Source: an uncultured SAR116 cluster alpha proteobacterium (GTDB lineage Bacteria > Pseudomonadota > Alphaproteobacteria > Puniceispirillales > Marisalimonadaceae). From it: 64,000 bases of DNA. Positions 1 through 9,435 of this stretch are shown here, one piece after another; the stretch's first letter is position 1; every line of letters starts with the position of its first letter. The position numbers and the translations under genes are program-made. The DNA is taken from positions 1 to 64,000 of the forward strand of contig CACCZR010000004.1 in the NCBI GenBank assembly GCA_902550555.1, written 5' to 3'. Below the pieces are notes generated by a model. It was not told the origin of the DNA and searched no databases. It saw nothing but the letters and a program-made list of their open reading frames with translations.

Positions 1-604
1 AAAAAGTTTGATAGATTATAATAGCAAAATTAATCTAAGGCTTCTTATACCAATTGCAGAAAATTCGATTTCTCAAAAATCTATGAGACCTATGGATATT
101 AAATTTTCAAGAAATAAAACGCCAGTTGAAATTGGAAATACCGATGCAGAAGGACGTTTAATTTTAGCAGATACATTATCTTATGCCCAAGAGGGTAAAA
201 TTAATCCTGATCTTATAATTGATTTTGCTACTTTGACTGGAGCAGCAAGAGTAGCTCTTGGCACAGAAGTTCCAGTATTCTTTTCAAACAATGAAAACAT
301 CTCAAAAAAGCTTTTAGATAATTCAATTACAATGGTTGATCCTGTATGGCAATTACCTCTTTTTACTCCATACAAAAGGTTCCTTCATTCTGAAAATGGT
401 GCTCTTAATAGTACAGGCTTTTCTGGCACAGGTGGTGCAATCACTGCAGCATTATTTTTAGAACAATTTGTTGATAAAAAAATTAATTGGGTTCATTTTG
501 ACTTAATGGCTTGGAATCTTACCTCAAGACCTGGCTTCCCAAAAGGAGGAGAAGCAATGAGCTTAAGAACAGTATTTAAAACGATTAATGAAATGTTTAA
601 TTAA
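1..604 (+). CDS. pepA: Leucyl aminopeptidase (M17), C-terminal part
   Basis: The reading frame is open from base 2, so the gene starts before the window and only about 200 C-terminal residues are present. The M17 signature NTDAEGRL is intact. In this family it supplies two metal-binding acids and the catalytic arginine of the two-metal aminopeptidase that removes N-terminal residues from cytoplasmic peptides. The usual length is near 480-500 residues, so the missing part holds the N-terminal domain and the catalytic lysine. The stop codon overlaps the end of the convergent hisN gene by 4 bp. Family assignment is secure; M17 subtype is not. Confidence 0.93.
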   Translation, partial: KSLIDYNSKINLRLLIPIAENSISQKSMRPMDIKFSRNKTPVEIGNTDAEGRLILADTLSYAQEGKINPDLIIDFATLTGAARVALGTEVPVFFSNNENISKKLLDNSITMVDPVWQLPLFTPYKRFLHSENGALNSTGFSGTGGAITAALFLEQFVDKKINWVHFDLMAWNLTSRPGFPKGGEAMSLRTVFKTINEMFN

Positions 605-1395
605 TTCAAAAATTGAAGAACTTCATTAAGCAAATCTTTATTGTAAGCTGCAACAACTTTGAATTTCTTTTTTGTTTTAAAATCAAATGATATTTCTGAG
701 CCACTCCAATCAGTTATTGATATTTCCCTAGATTTTAATATTGGAATAAGTGGCAAAATATCCCATGAATTTAAATTTTCTTCAATGACTAAGTCTATTT
801 TACCTTGCGCAAGTAAAATATAATTATGACAATCACCTGACCATATATTAAATTTTACATTATCAATTATTGAATTAATTTTTTGTAAGTTAAAAAATTC
901 AAAAAACTCAGGTGCTGTTGAAGCAAAAATTGCATTTTTTAAAGTTAAATCTTCTTTCTCTAAAAAACTACAATCATTCCCATTTAAAATTAGTTTATCC
1001 TTATACCCAATCCATAATTGATCTAATTCAGGAAAATCAACCATTCCAATAATAGGTTTATTATTTTTCAAGAGACCAATCATTGTTCCCCATAATGGTC
1101 TTCCAGACATATATGATTTCGTTCCATCAATAGGATCAATAATCCATGTAAATTCAGATTTTTTATCAATTACTTTTAACTCTTCACCAATAATATTGTG
1201 AGAAGGGAAACTATTTTCTAAATATTTTCTAATATAGTTTTCAGCTTCTATATCGTATTTTGTAACAGGGCTGTCGTCCGTTTTAATTTTATAATTATTT
1301 TCCAGGTTTGATTTATTTAGTGTAATTTTTCTAACGTTATGACTTATTTCATTAAGGCAACTTGCAAAAGAAGAAAAGTTTTCTAAACTCATCAA
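601..1395 (-). CDS. hisN: Inositol monophosphatase family, probable histidinol-phosphatase
   Basis: A 264-residue protein of the magnesium-dependent inositol monophosphatase fold. Visible motifs are GEE near residue 70, the metal-binding DPIDGTKSYMSGRP, and the C-terminal WDILPLIP segment. The SGRPLWGTMIGL continuation after DPIDGT is typical of HisN-type histidinol-phosphate phosphatases (histidine biosynthesis) rather than SuhB or CysQ, so HisN is preferred by inference. It lies tail-to-tail with pepA and 2 bp after cycM on the same strand, so the two are probably co-transcribed. An alternative is a general sugar- or inositol-phosphate phosphatase. Confidence 0.82.
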   Translation of the reverse strand: MMSLENFSSFASCLNEISHNVRKITLNKSNLENNYKIKTDDSPVTKYDIEAENYIRKYLENSFPSHNIIGEELKVIDKKSEFTWIIDPIDGTKSYMSGRPLWGTMIGLLKNNKPIIGMVDFPELDQLWIGYKDKLILNGNDCSFLEKEDLTLKNAIFASTAPEFFEFFNLQKINSIIDNVKFNIWSGDCHNYILLAQGKIDLVIEENLNSWDILPLIPILKSREISITDWSGSEISFDFKTKKKFKVVAAYNKDLLNEVLQFLN

Positions 1396-1397
1396 AA

Positions 1398-1937
1398 CTA
1401 TTTATTTGGCAGAGGTGCCGGAGCGTTTGATCTTTCTCTTAACCATGCAATGAGATTTGCTCTGTCTTTGGTTTTCTTTAAACCTGCAAAATTCATTTTT
1501 GTACCTTTAACGTATTCTTTAGGCTTATAAAGAAATTTGTTTAATTCTTCATAAGTCCAATTACCATTCAATGCTGCAAAAGCCTTGGAGTATCCGTAGT
1601 CTGCTTTTCCAATTGGTTTATTAACGATGTTGTATAATCCTGGACCTACTTTATTATTTCCTCCGTCAACAAAAACATGACATGCTGTACATTTTTTAGC
1701 AACTTTTTCGCCTTCCATAATATTAGCACTTGCTAAAAGGTTGATAATCGGCTCAATTACTGACGCTTCTTTTACTTGAGTGTTTTTAGTATCCACGTTA
1801 GCGACTTCAATTGGGTATGCATTTTTCTCTAAAGTTTTTGAATTAACTAGAAAACTACCAACTTTACTAAATCCCATTATTAATAACCCAGCACATAAAA
1901 CTCCAGCTGCTATTTTATTAAATTTCAAAGGATCCAT
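1398..1937 (-). CDS. cycM: Membrane-anchored cytochrome c (CycM / c552 type)
   Basis: 179 residues. Residues about 8-30 form a hydrophobic segment that is probably an uncleaved N-terminal anchor, followed by a linker and a class I cytochrome c domain. The haem motif CTACH is near residue 83 and a likely axial methionine lies in GTKMNFAGL. In alphaproteobacteria such anchored c552 proteins pass electrons from the bc1 complex to the terminal oxidase on the periplasmic side. It is divergent from kdsB across 130 bp of very AT-rich DNA that must hold both promoters, though I could not fix them. hisN follows 2 bp downstream. Confidence 0.9.
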   Translation of the reverse strand: MDPLKFNKIAAGVLCAGLLIMGFSKVGSFLVNSKTLEKNAYPIEVANVDTKNTQVKEASVIEPIINLLASANIMEGEKVAKKCTACHVFVDGGNNKVGPGLYNIVNKPIGKADYGYSKAFAALNGNWTYEELNKFLYKPKEYVKGTKMNFAGLKKTKDRANLIAWLRERSNAPAPLPNK

Positions 1938-2067
1938 GTTAACTCCACTCTATCAAAATAAGGTATAATATTTTTATATTTCATTATATAAATTTTTCAA
2001 TTAAATTATTAAAATAAAATAATTTTAATCAAGATTAAATTCTTTATTACATTTACAGGCATTTAAA

Positions 2068-2820
2068 TTGTCATACAAAAACTTTGCTATTTTAATTCCA
2101 TCAAGAATAGGATCAACAAGACTTAAAAACAAAGCCTTGATCGAAATAGATAAAAAACCACTCATAGAGCATGTAATTAGAGGTGCAATAAAATCTAATT
2201 TAAAAGTGCCTATTATAGTTGCGACAGATACTCAAGATATTGTAAATGTAGCTGAAAGATGTGGACAAGTAGGAATGCTTACTTGCAAAGATCATAAAAG
2301 TGGATCTGATAGAATTTATGAGGCACTTGAAAAATTTGATCCACAAAAAAAAATAAAAAAAATTATTCACCTTCAGGGTGATTTGCCTAATGTTTCAAAA
2401 AAATTAATTGTAAGTCTGGCAGATATAATTAAGAATAATAAATGTATTGCCACTCCAGTAGTTCAAGCAGATAAAAATGAGATTTTAGATCAAAACATTG
2501 TTAAATGTGTAGCATCTTTTAAAAACCCAAAACCAAAAATTGGAGAGATTGGAAATGCGCTTTATTTTAGTAGATGTCCAATTCCTTGGGGAGATAGTAT
2601 TAAATGGCATCATCTTGGTATTTATGGCTGGGATAGATCTATAATTGAAAAATACATAAAACTTAAACCATCAAATTTAGAAATGAGTGAAAAATTAGAG
2701 CAATTAAGAGCCTTAGAAGCTGGAATTAACATCAAAATCTTAATTACAAATGAGAAACCTATTGGTATAGATACTATTAGTGATTTAAAAAAATTTAAAA
2801 AGAGTATCAATGCTTATTAG
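2068..2820 (+). CDS. kdsB: 3-deoxy-manno-octulosonate cytidylyltransferase
   Basis: 250 residues. It activates KDO with CTP to give CMP-KDO for the lipopolysaccharide inner core. The N-terminal nucleotide-binding signature IPSRIGSTRL is clear, as are ATD near residue 50 and the HLQGD motif near residue 105. Length matches the family (245-255). The start is a TTG at 2068; no in-frame ATG retains the N-terminal beta strand. The last 11 bp overlap pheA, so the two are translationally coupled. It implies that this organism makes KDO-containing lipopolysaccharide. Confidence 0.92.
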   Translation: MSYKNFAILIPSRIGSTRLKNKALIEIDKKPLIEHVIRGAIKSNLKVPIIVATDTQDIVNVAERCGQVGMLTCKDHKSGSDRIYEALEKFDPQKKIKKIIHLQGDLPNVSKKLIVSLADIIKNNKCIATPVVQADKNEILDQNIVKCVASFKNPKPKIGEIGNALYFSRCPIPWGDSIKWHHLGIYGWDRSIIEKYIKLKPSNLEMSEKLEQLRALEAGINIKILITNEKPIGIDTISDLKKFKKSINAY

Positions 2821-3670
2821 TAAAAAGAAATTAAAGATAGCTTTTCAAGGCATGGCAGGGGCATATTCTAACATGGCTTGTGAAGAATGTTTTCCAAATG
2901 CAAAAGCAATTCCCTGTATTTCATTTGAAAACATGTTAGAAACTACAAAAAGTAAAGTTTCAGATTTAGCTATGGTACCTATTGAAAACTCAGTAGCAGG
3001 CCGTGTTGCAGATATACACAATCTTATACCAGAAAGTAGACTTCATATAATTGGAGAACATTATCAAAAAGTAAATCACCAACTTTTGGCCTTAAAAGGT
3101 GCTACCCTCAAAACAATAAAAACAGTTAAAAGTCATTCACAAGGTCTTGCACAATGTAGAAAATTAATAAAACAACTGAATATAACACCTATTCAGCATA
3201 TAGATACTGCAGGAGCCGCACATGAATTATCAAAAGGAAATGATATAACTGTAGCAGCAATAGCATCTAAAATGGCTGCAAAAATATATGGATTAAAAAT
3301 TCTGAAAAAGAACATTGAAGATGAGGTTAATAACACAACAAGATTTTTAATTATGTCTAACAAAAAACACATACCCAAATACGACAAAAGTAAAGTTTTT
3401 GTAACGACTATTGTTTTTGAGATGAAATCTGTTCCTGCTGCTCTATATAAAGTTTTAGGTGGGTTTGCTACTAATGGGATTAATCTAACAAAATTAGAAA
3501 GCTATATAAGTGGAAAAAATATGAAAGCGGCAAGATTTTATGTAGATGCTGAGGGTCACCCGCACGAAAAAGGAATGCAAAACGCGCTTGATGAAATGAA
3601 ATTTTATACTCTAGAAGGAAGTATTAAAATATTAGGTTCATATTTAAGAAATATACCAACAAAAATTTAA
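2810..3670 (+). CDS. pheA: Prephenate dehydratase with ACT domain
   Basis: 286 residues. It converts prephenate to phenylpyruvate for phenylalanine synthesis. The catalytic PDT domain starts at FQGMAGAYSNMA, has the VPIENSVAGRV segment near residue 58, and contains the TRF motif (NNTTRFLIM) near residue 178. A C-terminal ACT domain (about 195-275) with the ESYISG motif binds phenylalanine for feedback control in this family. There is no chorismate mutase fusion. The ATG start overlaps the end of kdsB. The ffs RNA gene follows on the same strand. Confidence 0.94.
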   Translation: MLISKKKLKIAFQGMAGAYSNMACEECFPNAKAIPCISFENMLETTKSKVSDLAMVPIENSVAGRVADIHNLIPESRLHIIGEHYQKVNHQLLALKGATLKTIKTVKSHSQGLAQCRKLIKQLNITPIQHIDTAGAAHELSKGNDITVAAIASKMAAKIYGLKILKKNIEDEVNNTTRFLIMSNKKHIPKYDKSKVFVTTIVFEMKSVPAALYKVLGGFATNGINLTKLESYISGKNMKAARFYVDAEGHPHEKGMQNALDEMKFYTLEGSIKILGSYLRNIPTKI

Positions 3671-3675
3671 ATATC

Positions 3676-3706
3676 TTGAAAGTCATAATAAACTAATACA
3701 TATTAT
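3676..3706 (+). promoter_or_regulatory. Probable sigma-70 promoter for ffs
   Basis: A TTGAAA box at 3676-3681 and a TATTAT box at 3701-3706 sit just before the first paired base of the SRP RNA at 3711. The 19 bp spacer is longer than ideal. A shifted -10 box CATATT at 3699 would give 17 bp. Both boxes are read by eye. Confidence 0.45.
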
Positions 3707-3710
3707 CTTT

Positions 3711-3800
3711 GGAGAGTTTCATGGACGTGACTCTTGCTAACCCGGTCAGATTCGAAAGAAAGCAGCCGTAACAATGATAGCGGGTCATGAAGCTCTCTTT
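3711..3800 (+). ncRNA. ffs: Signal recognition particle 4.5S RNA
   Basis: The domain IV core is visible: GGTCAG at 3734-3739, a TTCGAAAGAA apical part, then AGCAGCC. CCCGGTCAG pairs at its base with the later GCGGG. The outer arms GAGAGTTTCATGG and TCATGAAGCTCTC pair with G-U allowance, giving one long hairpin that ends in a short T run acting as terminator. It binds Ffh to target membrane proteins co-translationally. It sits directly upstream of dnaX. Ends are set from pairing and may be off by a few bases. Confidence 0.9.
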
Positions 3801-3812
3801 TAAGAAAATAAA

Positions 3813-5435
3813 ATGAATTATAAAGTTCTTGCAAGAAAATATAGACCTCAAAATTTCCAAGAATTAATTGGTCAAGATATACTAGTTAACACCCTTAAAA
3901 ATGCTTTAAATGACGGTAGATTAGCCCACGCTTTTTTATTAACCGGAATAAGAGGAATAGGAAAAACAACTACTGCTAGGATAATTGCCAAAGCTTTTAA
4001 TTGTGAAGGTAATAACAATAACAAACCAACGTTTGAGATTTGTAATAACTGCGGACCTTGTAATGCTATTACAAAAGGGAATTCACTTGATGTTATTGAA
4101 ATTGATGCGGCAAGTAAAACAGGTGTCGATAATATAAGAGAAATCATAGAATCTGTGATGTATTCTACAAACGAAATGCGCTTTAAAATTTATATCATAG
4201 ATGAAGTGCATATGTTATCTACTGCCGCTTTTAATGCATTATTAAAAACACTTGAAGAACCTCCAAATAATACCAAATTCATATTTGCAACAACTGAAAC
4301 AAAAAAAATACCCGCTACTATTATTTCTAGATGTCAAAGGTTTGATCTAAAAAGAATTGATGACGAAGTTTTAATAAATCATTTAAAATCTATATGTGTT
4401 AAAGAGGACATCACTGTTGATGATAAATCACTCAAACAAATTAGTTCTTCCTCAGAGGGTTCAATGCGAGATGCTTTATCTATTTTAGATCAAGCAGCTG
4501 CACTTTCAAATAATCAAATTCAAATTAAAGAATTAAGACAATTATTAGGAATAAGAAGTAAATTAGATTTTATTAAACTTTATAAATTCTGCTTAGATTC
4601 CGAAGCATCAGAAGCTTTAAACTATTATTATCAATTAATTCAGGACGCTACAAACCCAGCAGATATACTTAATAGTTTAATAAGTATTTGTAGTGATGCA
4701 TGTAAATTTGTTGTTAATAATAATCTTTTAGATGAGCATGTAGACGAATTCAAAAAAATATCAGAACATGGCATCACTAAACTTTTAAGGTCTTGGCAAG
4801 TTTTAATTAAAGGACTTGATGAGACAAAAAATGGAACAAACCAAATAGAAATTGTATCTATTATCATTGTAAAGTTATGTTATACATCCTCAGCTCCAAT
4901 GCCAGAGGAATTAATCAAAAAACTTGATAAAAAAATTTTAAATAACAGCACTAATCAAACTAGTACTAAAACAATTGAAAACAAAAGTATTGATCAAAAA
5001 ACTGCAACAAGTGATTCTTTCAAAAACGATAAGACATACCAACCTCTAAAAAATGAAAATAAAGTAGATAGTGAAAATAAAACTTCTCTTAATACTTTTG
5101 AAGAACTACTTACATTTTTAATTGAAAATAGAGAAGCATTATTACACGCACAATTAGTAAACAATGTGGTAATTGATAGTTTCAAACGTGGAAAAATTTC
5201 AATGAAAATATCTGAAAATTGTTCATTTGATGTTGTAAAAAATTTATCAAAATTTCTTAAGGATAAAACAGGTTTAAAATGGGTTATAGAAGAATTGCAA
5301 ACAACAAACAATAAAACCTATCAAGAAATAAAAGATATTAATTTTGAAAAAGAGAAAAAAGAAATTGAATCAGACCCTATAATAAATGAAGTTAAACAAC
5401 TTTTTCCAAATGCTGAAATAAAAGATATAGAATAA
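3813..5435 (+). CDS. dnaX: DNA polymerase III subunit gamma/tau
   Basis: 540 residues. It is the AAA+ motor of the clamp loader. Walker A GIRGIGKT lies near residues 43-50. A zinc knuckle with cysteines (CNNCGPC) is near residue 77, the Walker B region is IIDEVHMLS, and the sensor region is ATTETKKIPATIISRC. The C-terminal third (about 390-540) is lysine- and glutamate-rich and matches the tau part that contacts the polymerase and DnaB. I saw no obvious slippery heptamer for a short gamma product. The gene lies 7 bp before recR; the ybaB gene often found between them is absent here. Confidence 0.95.
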   Translation: MNYKVLARKYRPQNFQELIGQDILVNTLKNALNDGRLAHAFLLTGIRGIGKTTTARIIAKAFNCEGNNNNKPTFEICNNCGPCNAITKGNSLDVIEIDAASKTGVDNIREIIESVMYSTNEMRFKIYIIDEVHMLSTAAFNALLKTLEEPPNNTKFIFATTETKKIPATIISRCQRFDLKRIDDEVLINHLKSICVKEDITVDDKSLKQISSSSEGSMRDALSILDQAAALSNNQIQIKELRQLLGIRSKLDFIKLYKFCLDSEASEALNYYYQLIQDATNPADILNSLISICSDACKFVVNNNLLDEHVDEFKKISEHGITKLLRSWQVLIKGLDETKNGTNQIEIVSIIIVKLCYTSSAPMPEELIKKLDKKILNNSTNQTSTKTIENKSIDQKTATSDSFKNDKTYQPLKNENKVDSENKTSLNTFEELLTFLIENREALLHAQLVNNVVIDSFKRGKISMKISENCSFDVVKNLSKFLKDKTGLKWVIEELQTTNNKTYQEIKDINFEKEKKEIESDPIINEVKQLFPNAEIKDIE

Positions 5436-5442
5436 ATTTAAA

Positions 5443-6051
5443 ATGAATTATGAAAATGAAAATAATTTTCTTGAAACTTTAATAAAAAGAATTTCAAAAC
5501 TACCTGGATTAGGGCCACGTTCTGCAAGAAGAATTATATTTTATCTTTTAAAAAATAAAGAATTACATTTAATACCGCTTATTGAGAGTTTAATTCAAGT
5601 AGAAAAAAATATTAAAAAATGCAAAGTTTGCGGTAATATTGATCTGAACGAGATCTGTTCAATTTGTTCAGATGAAAATAGAAATAAGCTATCGATATGT
5701 ATTGTAGAAAATGTTCCTGATTTATGGGCAGTTGAAAGATCTGGTATATATAAAGGAATGTATCACGTTCTTGGGGGTGTTCTTTCAGCGATTGATGGAA
5801 TTAACCCTGAGGAACTAAATATTCCTTTGTTAGAAAAAAGAATTAAAGAATCTAAAGAAATTGAAATAATTATAGCTATTTCTGCTACACTAGATGGCCA
5901 AACAACAGCACATTATTTGTCTAAAGTAATCAATAGATATGGAAATAAAATTACAAAATTAGCTCATGGTGTACCAGTTGGAGGTGAACTTGATTATTTA
6001 GATGATGGAACAATTATCCAAGCGCTTAAAGGTAGAACTCTCTTTGAGTAG
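5443..6051 (+). CDS. recR: Recombination protein RecR
   Basis: 202 residues, the usual RecR length. The order is a helix-hairpin-helix (LPGLGPRSARR), a four-cysteine zinc finger (CKVCGNIDLNEICSIC) and a Toprim domain beginning ICIVENVPDLWAVE. It works with RecO and RecF to load RecA on single-stranded gaps. It begins 7 bp after dnaX and is surely in the same transcript. The gene ends 4 bp before the convergent rmuC. Confidence 0.96.
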   Translation: MNYENENNFLETLIKRISKLPGLGPRSARRIIFYLLKNKELHLIPLIESLIQVEKNIKKCKVCGNIDLNEICSICSDENRNKLSICIVENVPDLWAVERSGIYKGMYHVLGGVLSAIDGINPEELNIPLLEKRIKESKEIEIIIAISATLDGQTTAHYLSKVINRYGNKITKLAHGVPVGGELDYLDDGTIIQALKGRTLFE

Positions 6052-6055
6052 TTGT

Positions 6056-7105
6056 TTAATTAATTATTTTTTTATTGTCACTTTTATCTTCAACATCAAT
6101 TGAAATTATCTTACTTCCGCGTGAATGAACTTTTTTTTGTGAAATCTTTGCCAACTCTAAATCTTTTTGCGCTAATTCAAAATGTTTATCAAGTTTATCA
6201 AATCTTTCATTCAAATTATTTAAATCAGTTAAAAGTTTATTAACCTCAACCTGTATTTCACTTGCTAGTTTATTCATATTAGCATCTCTGATAATTGCAC
6301 GAACAGTGTTCAAAATAAGCATTAAATTATCAGGTCCAGCTAAATAAACTTTTTTTAACCTACTTTCATCAACAATTTTTGGTAATTTTATATTAATTTC
6401 ATGATAAATTGATTCACTTGGTAAAAACATTACTGCGCTATCAGCGGTTTCTGAAAGATCAATATATTTTGTTGAAATATCATCAATATGTTTCAAAACA
6501 GAGCTTCCAAATTTTTTTAAGAATTCTTTTTTTTCATTTTCATCTCTTGCAGCTACATATGATCTATAATGTTCAAGTGGAAACTTTGAATCAATACAAA
6601 TTGGACCTGGTGGGTAAGGTAAATTTACCATGCAATCTACTCTAAAACCATTTTTAAGAGTATGTTGGAACTTATAAGCATTTTGAGGCAAACAATCTCT
6701 TATCAAGTTCTCAAGTTGAACTTCACCAAATGCTCCACGAAGTTGTTTATTTGATAAAATGTTCTTTAAACTGTGAACTTGGGCACTTAATTCATTTAAG
6801 TTATTTTGAGCTTTATCTATAACAGCTAACCTCTCTCTTACATCAGACAATGATTTTTGTGTTTTTTCTGTTTGTTCATTTAAACTTGAGCCAATATTTT
6901 TATTTATATTATTTATTTTTTCTTCAACAGTTTTGGTTAACAAAATAATTGAACCTTGAATTTCACTTATATTTTTTTGAACATTAATTGTGTCATTTTC
7001 TTGTATGGAGGTACTGCTTTTATTTTTGAATAACAGATAAATTACTAAAAAAAATAAAATTATAATTATGAAAATTAGTAATAAATCAGAATACTCTTGA
7101 TTCAT
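6056..7105 (-). CDS. rmuC: DNA recombination protein RmuC homologue
   Basis: 349 residues. One N-terminal membrane helix (about 8-26) is followed by a coiled-coil region (about 40-125). The conserved RmuC domain then begins at LRGAFGEVQLENLI, with the D-x-K element IDSKFPLEHY typical of a PD-(D/E)XK-like fold. RmuC limits inversions and affects recombination outcome in E. coli; its biochemical activity is poorly defined. It is shorter than the E. coli protein (475), mostly in the coiled coil. It is convergent with recR and divergent from def. Confidence 0.88.
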   Translation of the reverse strand: MNQEYSDLLLIFIIIILFFLVIYLLFKNKSSTSIQENDTINVQKNISEIQGSIILLTKTVEEKINNINKNIGSSLNEQTEKTQKSLSDVRERLAVIDKAQNNLNELSAQVHSLKNILSNKQLRGAFGEVQLENLIRDCLPQNAYKFQHTLKNGFRVDCMVNLPYPPGPICIDSKFPLEHYRSYVAARDENEKKEFLKKFGSSVLKHIDDISTKYIDLSETADSAVMFLPSESIYHEINIKLPKIVDESRLKKVYLAGPDNLMLILNTVRAIIRDANMNKLASEIQVEVNKLLTDLNNLNERFDKLDKHFELAQKDLELAKISQKKVHSRGSKIISIDVEDKSDNKKIIN

Positions 7106-7169
7106 TTCTTGCCCTTTCCTGACAATTTACTTATAAAAAATTTATTAATAAAACTAACTTAGCACTAAT

Positions 7170-7700
7170 ATGGCCTTACGAAAAATAATAAAAATGCCAA
7201 ATAGCTTTTTAAGAAAAAAAGCTTCTGCTGTTGATACAATAGATAATGACATTAAACATATTTTAGATGATATGCTTGAAACAATGTATAATGCTAATGG
7301 TATAGGATTAGCAGCCACACAAATAGGAATTGATAAAAGGTTAATTGTTATGGATTGTGGTTTGAAAACAGATGATGATCATTTGGAACCTAATCCCATT
7401 AAAATGATTAATCCTGAAATTACTTTTTTAAGTAAAAACTTTAATGAAAGAGAAGAAGGATGCTTATCAATTCCAGGTCATCACGCGATTGTAAAAAGAC
7501 CTGATCAGGTTATTGTTAATTACAGAGATGAAAATTTTAAACAAAAAGAATTAAAAGCTGATGATTTATTAGGAGTTTGTATTCAACATGAAATAGATCA
7601 TTTGAACGGAATATTATTTATAGATCATTTATCTAGGATTAAAAAAGAAATGATTTTAAAAAAAATTAAAAAAGAAAATCTCAACGAAAATAGAAGTTAA
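7170..7700 (+). CDS. def: Peptide deformylase
   Basis: 176 residues. All three family motifs are intact: GIGLAATQIG, EGCLSIPG (with the metal-binding cysteine) and QHEIDHLNG (two metal-binding histidines and the catalytic glutamate). It removes the formyl group from nascent proteins. fmt begins on the very next base after the stop, and truA then overlaps fmt, so def-fmt-truA is one transcript. This pairs removal of the formyl group with the enzyme that adds it. Confidence 0.96.
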   Translation: MALRKIIKMPNSFLRKKASAVDTIDNDIKHILDDMLETMYNANGIGLAATQIGIDKRLIVMDCGLKTDDDHLEPNPIKMINPEITFLSKNFNEREEGCLSIPGHHAIVKRPDQVIVNYRDENFKQKELKADDLLGVCIQHEIDHLNGILFIDHLSRIKKEMILKKIKKENLNENRS

Positions 7701-8627
7701 ATGAATATTTTTTTCATGGGAACACCTGAATTTGCTGTTCCTACTTTAGATAAATTAAATAAAAAATATAATGTTATTGGTGTTTTTACCCAACCACCTC
7801 GTCCATCTGGAAGAGGAATGAAAGAAATCAAATCTTCAATTCAAGAATATTCAGAAAAAAATAAATTGAATTTCTACACACCTAATAACCTTAAAAAGGA
7901 TGAAACCATAAAACTTTTAAAAAACCTTAACCCAGATTTAATAGTTGTTGTTGCATATGGATTATTAATTCCAGAAGTGATTTTAAAAATTCCGTCATAT
8001 GGCTGCATAAACGGTCATGCTAGTTTGTTACCAAAATGGAGAGGAGCAGCTCCCATCCAAAGAGCAATTGAAGCAGGAGATATAAAAACTGGATGCACAT
8101 CCATGTTAATGGAAAAAGGTTTAGACACAGGACCTATGATTCATAAAAAAGAAATATTAATTAAAATAGATAATGATGTAATTGATCTTTTTAAAAGTTT
8201 ATCATTACTAACCGCAGAATGCCTTCATGAAACAATCCAAAAATTAATTTCTGGAGATTCTAAACAAACACCTCAAAATAATTTAGAAGCTTCTTACGCC
8301 CATAAATTGACTAAAGAAGAAGGATTAATTAACTGGAATAATAATTCGTTAGATATTTACAATAAAATGCGAGCATTTAAAATTTTTCCAGGAACTTATT
8401 TTTACTACAAAAATGATAAAATTAATATAATTGATGGATACCCTTTAGATAAAACACATAATGAAAATCCAGGAACAATTTTAACAACATCAAATAACCT
8501 CCAAATTGCTTGTAGTAAAAATACTGTTTTCCAAATAAATTCATTAAAAAAATCTGGAAAAAAAAGCATGTCTGCAAAAGAATTTTTAAATGGTAATAAT
8601 TTGAATGTTGGTGAAGTAATTGATTAA
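7701..8627 (+). CDS. fmt: Methionyl-tRNA formyltransferase
   Basis: 308 residues. The N-terminal formyl-transfer domain opens with FMGTPEFAVPTL. It has HASLLPKWRGAAPIQRAI, with the catalytic asparagine/histidine region, and GLDTGPMI. A C-terminal OB-like tRNA-binding domain covers about 205-300. It transfers a formyl group from 10-formyl-tetrahydrofolate to initiator Met-tRNA. It abuts def and overlaps truA by 8 bp. Confidence 0.96.
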   Translation: MNIFFMGTPEFAVPTLDKLNKKYNVIGVFTQPPRPSGRGMKEIKSSIQEYSEKNKLNFYTPNNLKKDETIKLLKNLNPDLIVVVAYGLLIPEVILKIPSYGCINGHASLLPKWRGAAPIQRAIEAGDIKTGCTSMLMEKGLDTGPMIHKKEILIKIDNDVIDLFKSLSLLTAECLHETIQKLISGDSKQTPQNNLEASYAHKLTKEEGLINWNNNSLDIYNKMRAFKIFPGTYFYYKNDKINIIDGYPLDKTHNENPGTILTTSNNLQIACSKNTVFQINSLKKSGKKSMSAKEFLNGNNLNVGEVID

Positions 8628-9429
8628 CAATGAAGTTGAAAAAATTAGATTAGCATTATTAATAGAATATAATGGAAAGAATTTAGTTGGATGGCAAAAA
8701 CAAAATAATGGTAAATCTGTTCAAGGAGAAATCGAACAAGTTGCTAAAATTCTCTTTAAAATAGATTGTCCTGTTCAAGGTGCCGGAAGAACTGATGCGG
8801 GCGTAAATGCATTAGGACAAGTTGCACATATTGACATTCCAAAATTGAACAGATTTTCTGATAAAAGTAACGTATATATATTGACAGCTTTTAATTCTTT
8901 ATTAATAAAGACTGAAATAAGAATAATTTCTATTCAAAATGTATCTTTTGAATTTAATGCAAGATTTTCTGCTATTAAAAGGACTTATAAATATAAGCTT
9001 TTACTAAGATCAGCATTTCCTCTTAAGTTAAATGAAAATTTTTGGCATGTAAGACAAAAGTTAAATGTAAATAATATGAAGAAAGCTTCTAAATTTTTGA
9101 TTGGAAAGCATGATTTTACTAGTTTTCGATCCCGATCTTGCCAAGCTTTAACTCCTATAAAAACAATCGATAAAATTGATTTTGATATGGAAAGAAAAAA
9201 AACTAATTTAACTATAAAGATAGAAGCAAAAAGTTTTTTACATAATCAAGTTAGAATTATTGTAGGGTCACTCATTAAAGTTGGCTTAGATATTTGGCAC
9301 CCAAATGAAATCGAAAAAATTCTCAAGCTTAAATCAAGAGATGAAGCTGGTGAAACTGCTCCAGCATATGGTCTTTATCTATATAAAGTTCATTATCCAA
9401 AAGAGTTATTAAAATCAGATTGGCCATAA
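8620..9429 (+). CDS. truA: tRNA pseudouridine(38-40) synthase
   Basis: 269 residues. The catalytic aspartate lies in GAGRTDAGVNALGQVAH. KRTYKYKL and the NQVRIIVGSL segment near the C-terminus are also typical. It isomerises uridines 38-40 in the anticodon arm. The likely start is a TTG at 8620 inside the end of fmt; the nearby ATG at 8630 is out of frame. The gene ends 6 bp before a convergent membrane-protein gene. Confidence 0.94.
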   Translation: MINNEVEKIRLALLIEYNGKNLVGWQKQNNGKSVQGEIEQVAKILFKIDCPVQGAGRTDAGVNALGQVAHIDIPKLNRFSDKSNVYILTAFNSLLIKTEIRIISIQNVSFEFNARFSAIKRTYKYKLLLRSAFPLKLNENFWHVRQKLNVNNMKKASKFLIGKHDFTSFRSRSCQALTPIKTIDKIDFDMERKKTNLTIKIEAKSFLHNQVRIIVGSLIKVGLDIWHPNEIEKILKLKSRDEAGETAPAYGLYLYKVHYPKELLKSDWP

Positions 9430-9435
9430 CAAATT

